DNA from: Streptomyces filipinensis
GTDB taxonomy: Bacteria; Actinomycetota; Actinomycetes; Streptomycetales; Streptomycetaceae
Assembly (NCBI RefSeq): GCF_014649495.1
Contig: NZ_BMTD01000007.1
Coordinates: 186,001 to 250,000 of the forward strand
Reading direction: 5' to 3'
Length of the DNA stretch: 64,000 bases
Shown: piece by piece, positions 34,435-42,182 of the stretch
Layout: the number at the start of each line of letters is the position of its first letter
Position numbering within the stretch: the stretch's first letter is position 1
Position numbers and translations under genes: made by a program
Notes under the pieces: generated by a model
What the model was told of the DNA's origin: nothing
What the model saw: the letters and a program-made list of their open reading frames with translations, nothing else
Database searches by the model: none

Positions 34435-36024
34435 ATGCACACACCTTCGCGGCGTACTCTGCTCCGTGCCCCGCTCGCTGCCGCAGGCGCGGGACTCCTG
34501 CCCGTCCGGCCCGACGTCGTTCCCCGCTCCCCCCACAGTCCCGAGAGGGCCGTGCGCGGCGAATCCGTCCTCGGCCCGTCGGGCACCGGTCAATATGTCG
34601 ACCCCTCGGGTCCGGAGGTCCTGGCCGCCGAGCGGAGACGCCGTCCCGGCCCCGTGCGCAGCCTCGCCTTCACGGCCCGCCCGACCACACTGGACCTGGG
34701 CGGCCGCACCGTCCGGAGCTGGGCCTACGACGACACCCTGCCCGGTCCGGTGGTGCGCGTCACCGCGGGTGACGTCCTGAGCCTCACCCTCGCCAACCGG
34801 CTGCCGGCCGCCACCACGCTGCACGCGCACGGAGTTCGGCTGCGCTGTGACATGGACGGCGTCCCGGACGTCACGCAGAACCCCATCCGTCCGGGGGCCG
34901 ACTTCACCTACCGCTTCACGGTCTCCCACCCGGGCACCTACCTCCTGCACTCCCATGTCGGAGTCCAGCCCGACCGGGCGCTGTACGCCCCGCTCATCGT
35001 CGACGACCCCAGAGAACCCCTCTCCTACGACAAGGAATGGGTCGTCGTCCTCGACGACTGGCTCGACGGCGTCGACGGCTCCACTCCGGACCGGGTGCTC
35101 GACCAGCTCCAGCCCGGCGCGGGTATGTCCATGGGGCGAGGAGGCAGGGCCATGGGACCCGCCCGCGGTGGCCTGCCGGCCGGTCCCTCCCGGGTTCTGC
35201 GCACCTCGTACAGCCGCATGCTCGACAGCCCCGGGGGCAGCGTGGCCTATCCGTACTACCTCGTCAACGGCCGGCTGTCCGCGGATCCGGCGGTGTTCCG
35301 GTGCCGCCCGGGGGACCGCGTCCGGCTGCGCATCATCAACGCGGGCTCCGAGACCGCCTTCCGGGTGGCACTGGGCGGCCACACCATGACCGTCACGCAC
35401 ACCGACGGCTATCCCGTGGAACACGAGGAGACCGACGCCCTCCTCATCGGCATGGCCGAGCGGTACGACGTCCTCGTCACCGCCGAGGACGGCGTCTTCC
35501 CCCTGGTCGCACGCGCCGAGGGCAAGCCGGGCCAGGCCCTCGCCGTGCTGCGCACCGACGGGGGGAGGAGCATTCCGGGCCGCGACGTCCGCCCGGACGA
35601 GCTGGACGGGAGGGTCGTACCCGCACGTCGGCTCGTACCCGACGAGTCCGTTGCGCTGGACGACCGCGACCCCGACCGAGAACTGCGCATCAGGCTCACC
35701 GGCGGGATGCGGAGGTTCGACTGGGGCTTCGACCACCAACCCTACGACCCCCGCAGGCGCCACCCGGTGCGCGCCGGCGAACGGGTACGGCTCACCCTCA
35801 TCAACGCCACCGACATGTGGCACCCGTTGCACCTGCACGGTCACACCTTCGCCGTCACCGGCCTCGACGGGGTGGGCACGCGCAAGGACACCGCGCTGGT
35901 GCTGCCCCACCGCAAGCTCGTCGTCGACTTCGACGCCGACAACCCGGGCCTGTGGATGCTCCACTGCCACAACCAGTACCACTCGGAGAGCGGCATGATG
36001 ACCATCCTGGGATACCTCAAGTGA
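34435..36024 (+). CDS. Secreted multicopper oxidase (Tat-exported)
   Basis: A periplasm-side copper oxidase of 529 residues. The Tat signal is SRRTLLRAPLAAAGAGLL. All four copper-binding segments are present: TTLHAHGVRL, YLLHSHVG, HPLHLHGHTF and HCHNQYHSESGMM; the last contains the type 1 Cys-His-Met set. This three-cupredoxin layout resembles CueO/CopA-type or bilirubin-oxidase-like enzymes that oxidise phenols or Cu(I). A Met/Gly-rich stretch (GAGMSMGRGGRAMGPARGG) may be a copper-binding insert. ATG 34435 starts the Tat peptide. No copper regulator lies adjacent. Confidence 0.92.
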   Translation: MHTPSRRTLLRAPLAAAGAGLLPVRPDVVPRSPHSPERAVRGESVLGPSGTGQYVDPSGPEVLAAERRRRPGPVRSLAFTARPTTLDLGGRTVRSWAYDDTLPGPVVRVTAGDVLSLTLANRLPAATTLHAHGVRLRCDMDGVPDVTQNPIRPGADFTYRFTVSHPGTYLLHSHVGVQPDRALYAPLIVDDPREPLSYDKEWVVVLDDWLDGVDGSTPDRVLDQLQPGAGMSMGRGGRAMGPARGGLPAGPSRVLRTSYSRMLDSPGGSVAYPYYLVNGRLSADPAVFRCRPGDRVRLRIINAGSETAFRVALGGHTMTVTHTDGYPVEHEETDALLIGMAERYDVLVTAEDGVFPLVARAEGKPGQALAVLRTDGGRSIPGRDVRPDELDGRVVPARRLVPDESVALDDRDPDRELRIRLTGGMRRFDWGFDHQPYDPRRRHPVRAGERVRLTLINATDMWHPLHLHGHTFAVTGLDGVGTRKDTALVLPHRKLVVDFDADNPGLWMLHCHNQYHSESGMMTILGYLK

Positions 36025-36093
36025 CCGGCTGATCCGGAAGACCGCTGGTCCGCCGTCGGGCACGGCCCGGTTCCCCTGCCCGGCGGCGCGCCG

Positions 36094-36879
36094 TCAGAAG
36101 TGGGTGCCGCCGTCGACGCGGACCTCGGTGCCGGTGATGAACCTCCCGTCCCGCGAGGCGAGCATGGCGACGACCGACGCCACCGCCTCGGGGGCGGCGA
36201 AGCCCTGCCCGAGGGCCGGGGACAGCTTGGCGAAGAGGGACATGTCGGCGTCCTCGGGCAGTCCCGGCCCGGCGCTCTGCCCGCTGGCGCCACTGCCGTC
36301 GGTCATCCCGGAGGAGATGGAGCCGGGCTGGACGGCGGTGAACCGGATGCCCTGCTTGGCGTACTCGGCGGCCAGGGCGTGCGTCATCGACTGGATGCCG
36401 CCCTTGCTGGCCGCGTACGCGGCCATGTAGGGGTGCGCGAACTCGGCCGAGGTGGAGCTGAAGTTGACGACCGCCGCGTCGCGGCCCGCCCGCAGCGCCG
36501 GTATGCACGCGCGGATCACGAGAAAGGTACCCACGAGGTTGACCTGCAGGACGCGGGTGAACTCCTGGAGGCTCGTCTCGTGGGTGTGCGAGGAGCGCAG
36601 GATCCCGGCCGCGTTGACCAGCACGTCCAGTCCGCCGAGCGCGGCGCCCGCGGCGGCGACGCCCTCGCGCACCGAGGTCTCGTCGGCGACGTCCACGACG
36701 ACCGTGGTGAGGCGGTCCGCGTGCGCGCCGGCCTTGCCGGCCGTGTCCTTCAGCCCCCGTTCGCTCACATCAGCGGCCACCACGGTGCCGCCCTCGGCGA
36801 GCAGGCGCAGCGCGGTGGCCTGGCCGATGCCCGAGCCCGCCCCGGTGATCAGCGCGCGGCGGCCTTCGTAGCGGTTCAT
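36094..36879 (-). CDS. SDR-family oxidoreductase
   Basis: A classical short-chain dehydrogenase of 261 residues. The cofactor loop is TGAGSGIGQ (12-20) with Asp in AADVS suggesting NAD; NAAGIL, Ser in FSSTSAEFAHPYM and YAASKGG complete the site. Length and motifs are full. It is divergent from a TetR-family gene, with an inverted repeat between the two, so it is the probable target of that regulator. Likely substrate: an alcohol or ketone of unknown kind. Confidence 0.92.
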   Translation of the reverse strand: MNRYEGRRALITGAGSGIGQATALRLLAEGGTVVAADVSERGLKDTAGKAGAHADRLTTVVVDVADETSVREGVAAAGAALGGLDVLVNAAGILRSSHTHETSLQEFTRVLQVNLVGTFLVIRACIPALRAGRDAAVVNFSSTSAEFAHPYMAAYAASKGGIQSMTHALAAEYAKQGIRFTAVQPGSISSGMTDGSGASGQSAGPGLPEDADMSLFAKLSPALGQGFAAPEAVASVVAMLASRDGRFITGTEVRVDGGTHF

Positions 36880-36973
36880 GTGGTCTCCTGCCCGCCCCGC
36901 CGGTGTGCGGCGGGGCCTTCCGTGACGCCGGATCGCTTGACTGCCGACGTTCTCGGCGCTTCACGTTACGCCG

Positions 36974-37012
36974 GAGTGGCACATTTTGCCATCCAGGCAG
37001 TGCATGCCACTC
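36974..37012. promoter_or_regulatory. TetR operator-like inverted repeat
   Basis: GAGTGGCA (36974-36981) and TGCCACTC (37005-37012) are exact complements, and inner TTGCCA/GGCAGTGC elements repeat the TGGCA half-site. It sits between the SDR gene (-) and the TetR gene (+), just upstream of the TetR start. Confidence 0.58.
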
Positions 37013-37039
37013 TCCGGTGTGGGGCCGTACCCTTCTGGG

Positions 37040-37690
37040 GTGAGCACCAAGCCGCCCTCCTCCTTGAACGAGCGCCGCAAGGCCGCCACCCAGCTCGAGA
37101 TCGCGCACGCGGCGGCAGAGCTGTTCGCCACTCAGGGACCGCACGCGACCACGGCCGAGGAGATCGCCCGGCACGCGGGCGTCGCGCTGCGGACCTTCTA
37201 CCGCTACTTCCGCTCGAAGCAGGACGCGGTGAGCCCGCTGCTCGCCGACGGCGCCGACCGGTGGCGGGCCCTGCTGGAGGCGGCGGAGCCGGGCGCGGAC
37301 GTGTCCCGGGCGCTGGAGACGGCGGTGGAGCAGTCCCTGGCGGCACCGGACGCGCAGGCCGCCCGGGCGCTGCTGCGGACCCGCGGGCTGCTGCGGGCGG
37401 CGGAGGGCGATCCGGCGCTGCGCGCGGTGTGGTACCGCGTCAACCAGGAGTCGGAGGAACGGCTCGTCCCGGTCGTCGCCCGGCTCGCGGACGGACGTCT
37501 CCAGACGGTGCAGGTACGCCTCGTCGCCGCGGCGGCCACGGATGCGATCCGGATCGCGCTGGAGACCTGGGCCGCCACGGAGGCCGGGGTCACCGGTGAG
37601 GCCTCACCGGCCGCGCTGGCGGTCGACTGTCTGCGTCAACTGGTCGGCGGGATGAGCGCGTTGACGCCGGACAGCGCCGGGGACGGTTAG
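37040..37690 (+). CDS. TetR-family regulator
   Basis: A 216-residue repressor. The HTH is at about residues 12-58 (ATQLEIAHAAAELFATQGPH, TTAEEIARHAGVALRTFYRY), followed by an acyl-CoA-regulator-like helical domain. GTG 37040 (STKPPSSLNERRKAA) is chosen because the typical N-terminus begins here and the repeat lies directly upstream; the frame is open to 36986. Probably controls itself and the divergent SDR. Confidence 0.9.
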   Translation: MSTKPPSSLNERRKAATQLEIAHAAAELFATQGPHATTAEEIARHAGVALRTFYRYFRSKQDAVSPLLADGADRWRALLEAAEPGADVSRALETAVEQSLAAPDAQAARALLRTRGLLRAAEGDPALRAVWYRVNQESEERLVPVVARLADGRLQTVQVRLVAAAATDAIRIALETWAATEAGVTGEASPAALAVDCLRQLVGGMSALTPDSAGDG

Positions 37691-37730
37691 CCGGCGGGCG
37701 CCTGCCTGTCCGCCGGGCAGAGGCCGGCTG

Positions 37731-37749
37731 CGCCCCCGGTGCGGGGGCG
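37731..37749 (+). terminator. Hairpin after tetR gene
   Basis: CGCCCCC and GGGGGCG pair over 7 bp with a 5-base loop, 41 bases after the TetR stop, followed by TTGTC. Confidence 0.5.
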
Positions 37750-37829
37750 TTGTCAGTGGTCGCCCTTACGGTTCGGTCAGTGAGGGCCTGCCGGAACGGC
37801 CGCGGGTCCGTCCTGGGGAGGGGCCTGCC

Positions 37830-39281
37830 ATGACCACGGCTGCCGCGGTGTCGACGACGTACCTGGAGCTGTCACAGGAGGGCGGCGGCGCCCACAAGTT
37901 CTACGAAGTGACCGTCGACGGCAAGGTGGTGACGGTGCGGTACGGAAGGATCGGTGCCGCGGGGCAGATCCAGACGACGACCTTCCCGACCGCCGAGAAG
38001 GCCAGGGCGGCGGCCGCGAAGAAGGTGGGGGAGAAGGTCCGCAAGGGCTATGCCCCGGCCGTCCGGGGGCAGCGTGCGCCGCGCGCGGTGACCCGGCGTC
38101 AGGTCAGCTCGGCCCCGTCCACCGCCCGTGCGGTGGCGCCCGTCCTGTGGCGGTTGAGCACCGGATCCGCCGCGTTCGGCATCCATGTCGACGACGAGCA
38201 CTGCTGGGTCGGCAACCAGGCGGGGGACGTCTACACCCTCGGCCACGACGGCTCCGTCCTCGCGCGGTTCAGCCTGCCGGACGGAGTGAAGTGCCTGGTC
38301 GCCGACGACTTCTGGATCTACGCAGGCTGCGACGACGGCAAGGTCTACGACCTCTCCTCCAAACTGCCGTTCGCCGCGTACGACATCGCCGCGGACGTCG
38401 ACATCTTCTGGCTGGACATCCACGAGGGCATCCTGAACGTCTCGGACCGCGCCGGCCGGCTCACCGTCATCGACCACGAGGACGAACACCAGTGGGCCCG
38501 CCGCAGCCAGGGCGAACACGCCTGGATGGTCCGCGCCGACGACCGGGCCGTCTACCACGGCCATCTCACGGGCGTCACCGCCTACGCGCCCGACGGCAGC
38601 GGCGAGTTGTGGCACACGGCCACCAAGGGCAGCGTGCTCTTCGGCTGGCAGGAGGACGACGCCGTGTACGCGGGCACGGGGCACCGCGTGGTCCAGCGGC
38701 TGTCGAAGGCGACGGGCGCGATCGAGGCGACGTACCACTGCGACGGCGCGGTCTACTCGTGTGCCACGTCGCCGGGCGGGCGGTTCGTCTTCGCCGGGGA
38801 CGCCGCGTCGTCCGTCTACTGCTTCGACCGGGACGGCACGCGTCTGTGGAAGCTCGGCACGGGTGGCGGCTCGGCGCTGTCGATGCAGTACCGCGACGAG
38901 CGGTTGTACCTGGTGACCACCGACGGCTCGCTGGTGTGCGTCGACGCGAGCGAGACGGCGATCTCCGCGGCCCAGCAGGGCACGGTGCCGGTGGCACGGG
39001 ACGTCAAGCTCGCCGCCGCCCTGCCCACCTACGCACCCGCCACCGCCGTGGCCGCGGTGGCCACCGTCGACCGGGCCCCCTCCGGGGCCGTCGTGGTCGA
39101 GTGCGTGCAGGAGGGCGGCCGGCTGCGGGTGCACGTGGTGTCCGAGGGCTACGACGCCTCCTGGAACGTCCAGTTCCCGCGCGCCATACGCCAGCCGGGC
39201 GCCCGCTACGTCGTGGACGCTCTGCACCCGGCGGCGAGCGGCTTCTACCGCGTCCGCGGAGACATCCGCCGCCTGCTGTGA
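37830..39281 (+). CDS. WGR-domain protein with beta-propeller-like repeats
   Basis: A 483-residue protein. Residues about 8-75 are a WGR domain (LELSQEGGGAHKFYEVTVDG, VVTVRYGRIGAAGQ), a nucleic-acid-binding module known from PARPs and MolR-type proteins. Residues about 105-395 contain repeated WD40/PQQ-like blades (AGDVYTLGHDGSVLARFSLP, GKVYDLSSKLPF, SSVYCFDRDGTRLWKL). The C-terminal 60 residues form a further small domain (WNVQFPRAIRQPGARYVVDA). No signal peptide, so intracellular. A role in sensing or organising damaged or special nucleic acids is possible but unproven; no partner gene is linked. ATG 37830 follows GGGGAGGGG. Confidence 0.85.
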   Translation: MTTAAAVSTTYLELSQEGGGAHKFYEVTVDGKVVTVRYGRIGAAGQIQTTTFPTAEKARAAAAKKVGEKVRKGYAPAVRGQRAPRAVTRRQVSSAPSTARAVAPVLWRLSTGSAAFGIHVDDEHCWVGNQAGDVYTLGHDGSVLARFSLPDGVKCLVADDFWIYAGCDDGKVYDLSSKLPFAAYDIAADVDIFWLDIHEGILNVSDRAGRLTVIDHEDEHQWARRSQGEHAWMVRADDRAVYHGHLTGVTAYAPDGSGELWHTATKGSVLFGWQEDDAVYAGTGHRVVQRLSKATGAIEATYHCDGAVYSCATSPGGRFVFAGDAASSVYCFDRDGTRLWKLGTGGGSALSMQYRDERLYLVTTDGSLVCVDASETAISAAQQGTVPVARDVKLAAALPTYAPATAVAAVATVDRAPSGAVVVECVQEGGRLRVHVVSEGYDASWNVQFPRAIRQPGARYVVDALHPAASGFYRVRGDIRRLL

Positions 39282-39425
39282 CAGCTCTCGTGACGGCAGG
39301 GGTGCAGCCCCCGCCGGCGGTCGGCCCGTCGGGCCGGGGCTTCGTGGCCGTGGGGGCGCGGGCCGCGCCGCGGTCGGTCTGCTGGTGTGCGGTGTCGCGG
39401 CCGCAGGCGTGTGGTTCGCGCTACG

Positions 39426-39527
39426 GTCGCCCTGTCGCCCTGTCGCCCTGTCGCCCTGTCGCCCTGTCGCCCTGTCGCCCTGTCGCCCTGTCGCCCTGTC
39501 GCCCTGTCGCCCTGTCGCCCTGTCGCC
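39426..39527. repeat. 8-base tandem repeat (GTCGCCCT)12
   Basis: Twelve perfect consecutive copies of GTCGCCCT plus a 6-base partial copy. An 8-base unit shifts the reading frame, which argues against a coding role. Perfect identity suggests recent or ongoing expansion. Confidence 0.95.
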
Positions 39528-39760
39528 GCTGGTCTGCGGGTCGCGCTGTCGTCGGTCCGTCAGGCTGCGGCCTGGCCGACGTTGCGCGGGTCGTGCTGCC
39601 GCCTGCCCGCCCGCCGGTCTGCGGCTTCGCCGCCGCAGGCGTGCGGTTCCGCTGCAGGCTGCCTCCCGTCCGGCCCCTGCTGGTCCACTGCCCCAGCCAC
39701 CGTCGGTCCGCCGGCACATGGCCCGCCGCCGCGGGTCGGCGGCTCCGATAGCGTCTCCCC

Positions 39761-39830
39761 GCCGACCGCCGACCGCCGACCGCCGACCGCCGACCGCCGA
39801 CCGCCGACCGCCGACCGCCGACCGCCGACC
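39761..39830. repeat. 7-base tandem repeat (GCCGACC)10
   Basis: Ten perfect consecutive copies of GCCGACC, 233 bases from the first array and 60 bases from the glpD stop. Confidence 0.95.
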
Positions 39831-39889
39831 TGCTGTGCCGCCAGCGGCGGTCTGCGGCTCCCGTTGCCGTCGGCCGGTGGCCGGGGGAT

Positions 39890-41473
39890 TCAGGGACGTG
39901 GAGCCGCCGCCTCCACCAGTGCCTCCCGTGCCGCGGCGTGTGCCTCGGCGCGGTCCTCCGGTACCAGACCGATGCGGGTGCGGCGGTCCAGGAGGTCCGA
40001 CTCGTCCAGTGCGCCCTCGTGCCGGACCGCCCACAGCAGTTCCGCGCGGGTCACCGGGTGGCCCGGCAGGACCGGCTCGGCCAGGGCGGGATCCTGCACC
40101 GTGAGGGCGTGGACGGCCGCGGCTTCGGTGCCGTAGCGGCGGACCAGGCGGCGGGGTGCCGGCAGGGTGCGCAGCCGTGCCGGTGCGGCGGCGCCGACCA
40201 GGGGCAGTGCGGCGGTGGGGGAGGGGCCGGCGGGAAGGCCCCGGGCGGCGGTCGCGGCGTCCACGGCGTCCTGTGCCATCCGCCGGTAGGTGGTGAGCTT
40301 GCCGCCGACGATCGTGGTGACCCCGTCGGCGGACGTCAGTACCGCGTGTCGGCGGGAGATGTCGGAGGTGCGGGCGGGCGCGCCGGCGCGGCCGTCGTCC
40401 GCGGACGTGTCCAGCAGGGGGCGCAGGCCGGCGAAGGCGCCGACGACCTCCTCCCGGGCCACCGGCACGTCCAGGGCCGATCCGAGCACGTCCAGCAGGA
40501 AGCCGATGTCCGTCTCGGGCACGTCGGGGACGTCCGGGATGCCGCCCTCGACCGGCTCGTCGGTGAGGCCGACGTACACCCGCCCGTCGCCCTGTGGGAG
40601 GACGAGGACGAAGCGGTTGGTCTCGCCGGGGATCGGGATGTGCAGGCCCGCCGGCAGCGCGCCGAGCCGCTCCGAGCGCAGGACCAGGTGGGTGCCGCGG
40701 GACGGCCGGATCCGGATGCCCTCGACGAGGTCACCCGCCCACACCCCGGTCGCGTTGATGACGGCGCGGGCCCTGATCTCGCCCTCCTCGCCGGTGAGTT
40801 CGTCGCGGATCCGGGCGCCCGTGCCGGTCAGCTCCAGCACCCTGACCCGCGTCAGCACCCGGGCGCCCTGTGCGGCTGCGGTCCTGGCCAGGGCGGTGAC
40901 CAGCCGGGCGTCGTCGGTCACCTTGCCGTCCCAGGACAGCAGTCCGCCGCGCAGGCCGGCCGGGCGTACCGAGGGCGCCAGGTGCCGGGCCTCCGTAGCC
41001 GACAGCCGGCGCGGCGCGGGCAGCGCCTGGCGGGGGGTCCGGGCGGCCAGCCGCAGCATGTCCCCGGCCCGGAACCCGGCCCAGGCCAGCGAGGCCTGGG
41101 CCCTGGAGACCAGCGGGGTCAGCGGGAGGACGAACGGCTGGGCGGCCACCAGGTGCGGGGCGGTCCGGGTCATCAGCACCCCCCGTTCGACCGCGCTCTC
41201 GTGCGCGACGTCGAACTGCGCGGAGGCGAGGTAGCGCAGCCCGCCGTGGATCAGCTTCGAGCTCCAGCGGGAGGTGCCGAAGGCCAGGTCGTGGGCGTCC
41301 ACCGCGACGACGTCCAGCCCCCGTGCCGCCGCGTCCAGTGCGGCTCCGGCGCCCGTGGCGCCGAGCCCGACGACCAGGACGTCGGCGACCCTGCCGTCGG
41401 CGGCCTCGGCCAGTTCCCGCCGGCGGCGGTGGGCGCTGAGGGACGAGCCGGTGTGGGACCTGGTGTGACTCAT
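39890..41473 (-). CDS. glpD: Glycerol-3-phosphate dehydrogenase (FAD, GlpD-like)
   Basis: Membrane-associated flavoenzyme of 527 residues that oxidises glycerol 3-phosphate to dihydroxyacetone phosphate. The FAD-binding loop is VVGLGATGAGAALDAAARG near residue 35; SRWSSKLIHGGLRYL is the family signature; the DAO C-terminal motifs (GGKLTTYRRMAQDAVD) are intact. ATG 41473 overlaps the stop of the upstream TetR gene by 4 bases (ATGA), so the two are one operon. Its product is the precursor for acyl- and alkyl-DHAP, which fits the alkyl-DHAP-synthase-like gene on the other strand. Confidence 0.93.
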   Translation of the reverse strand: MSHTRSHTGSSLSAHRRRRELAEAADGRVADVLVVGLGATGAGAALDAAARGLDVVAVDAHDLAFGTSRWSSKLIHGGLRYLASAQFDVAHESAVERGVLMTRTAPHLVAAQPFVLPLTPLVSRAQASLAWAGFRAGDMLRLAARTPRQALPAPRRLSATEARHLAPSVRPAGLRGGLLSWDGKVTDDARLVTALARTAAAQGARVLTRVRVLELTGTGARIRDELTGEEGEIRARAVINATGVWAGDLVEGIRIRPSRGTHLVLRSERLGALPAGLHIPIPGETNRFVLVLPQGDGRVYVGLTDEPVEGGIPDVPDVPETDIGFLLDVLGSALDVPVAREEVVGAFAGLRPLLDTSADDGRAGAPARTSDISRRHAVLTSADGVTTIVGGKLTTYRRMAQDAVDAATAARGLPAGPSPTAALPLVGAAAPARLRTLPAPRRLVRRYGTEAAAVHALTVQDPALAEPVLPGHPVTRAELLWAVRHEGALDESDLLDRRTRIGLVPEDRAEAHAAAREALVEAAAPRP

Positions 41474-42069
41474 GGCGTGAGGGTCCTCTCCAGGAGGGAG
41501 CGCAATTCGCCGAGGAAGGCCGCGGAGTCCAGCTCCGGATCGTCCTCGTCGGTCATCGTGCGCAGGGACAGGGTGAAGGACTGCACGGTCAGCAGCAGGG
41601 CGCGGGACTGCCGTTCGACATGGCCGTGACGCACCGACCCGTCCGCGTGGCCCGCGCGCACCGCGTCGGCCAGCAGGGTCAGCAGCGCCTCCTGGCTCGC
41701 TCCGCGCCGGTCCAGTACGTACGGCAGCAGCAGTTCCGGATCGACGTCGATGATCTTGCGGAAGAGCGGGTGCGCCCGGAACGCCTCGACGCCCCTCACC
41801 AGTCCGTCCACGAGCCGGGTGCGGGTGTCCGTGCCGGCCGTGGGATCGGGGATCGCCCGGGTGGCCACGTCGATCCACTCCCGGGTCATCAGATCGCCGA
41901 CCAGGGTCCGCAGGTCCGGCCAGCGGCGGTACAGCGTCATCCGGGAGACGCCGGCGCGGCGGGCCACGTCGGCGAGGGTGGTGCGGCGGACTCCGACGGC
42001 CAGCACACAGTCGCGCACCGCGTCGAGCACATGATCGTTGTCGGAACCGTTGTGACGAATAGGCGTCAT
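41470..42069 (-). CDS. TetR-family regulator of the glycerolipid locus
   Basis: A 199-residue repressor: HTH at about 14-60 (TTLADVARRAGVSRMTLYRR), then a variable helical domain. It is the first gene of an operon with glpD and is divergent from the alkyl-DHAP-synthase-like gene, with about 110 bases between. The upstream sequence has TGTCACAGTGTAAC near its start as a possible site. It probably controls both directions in response to a lipid or glycerol metabolite. Confidence 0.9.
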   Translation of the reverse strand: MTPIRHNGSDNDHVLDAVRDCVLAVGVRRTTLADVARRAGVSRMTLYRRWPDLRTLVGDLMTREWIDVATRAIPDPTAGTDTRTRLVDGLVRGVEAFRAHPLFRKIIDVDPELLLPYVLDRRGASQEALLTLLADAVRAGHADGSVRHGHVERQSRALLLTVQSFTLSLRTMTDEDDPELDSAAFLGELRSLLERTLTP

Positions 42070-42182
42070 GTGTCACAGTGTAACGCCCCGGGGCCGGGCG
42101 GAAGCAGGACACCGTCGTTCCGGGCACGGCCGCCGGGCCGCCGCGCGAACCGAGCACACCGACCTGTGAGGACGACCGTTCA

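Larger units (their letters stand above)
39282..39889. other. Gene-free interval rich in tandem repeats
   Basis: About 600 bases between the WGR protein gene and glpD. It contains the 8-base and 7-base arrays listed separately, and a diverged repeat of a segment reading CCGCAGGCGTG at about 39401 and 39632. Open frames here translate as simple repeats (for example repeats of CRPVALSP), so I do not call a gene. Confidence 0.6.

Noticed and set aside
39401..39527. CRISPR-like array
   Set aside because: The repeats are contiguous 8-base units without spacers and no cas gene is present.
39385..40136. Open frames across the tandem arrays giving CRPVALSP and RPPTADR repeats
   Set aside because: Repeats of 7 and 8 bases read in any frame produce this; no start signal and no domain.
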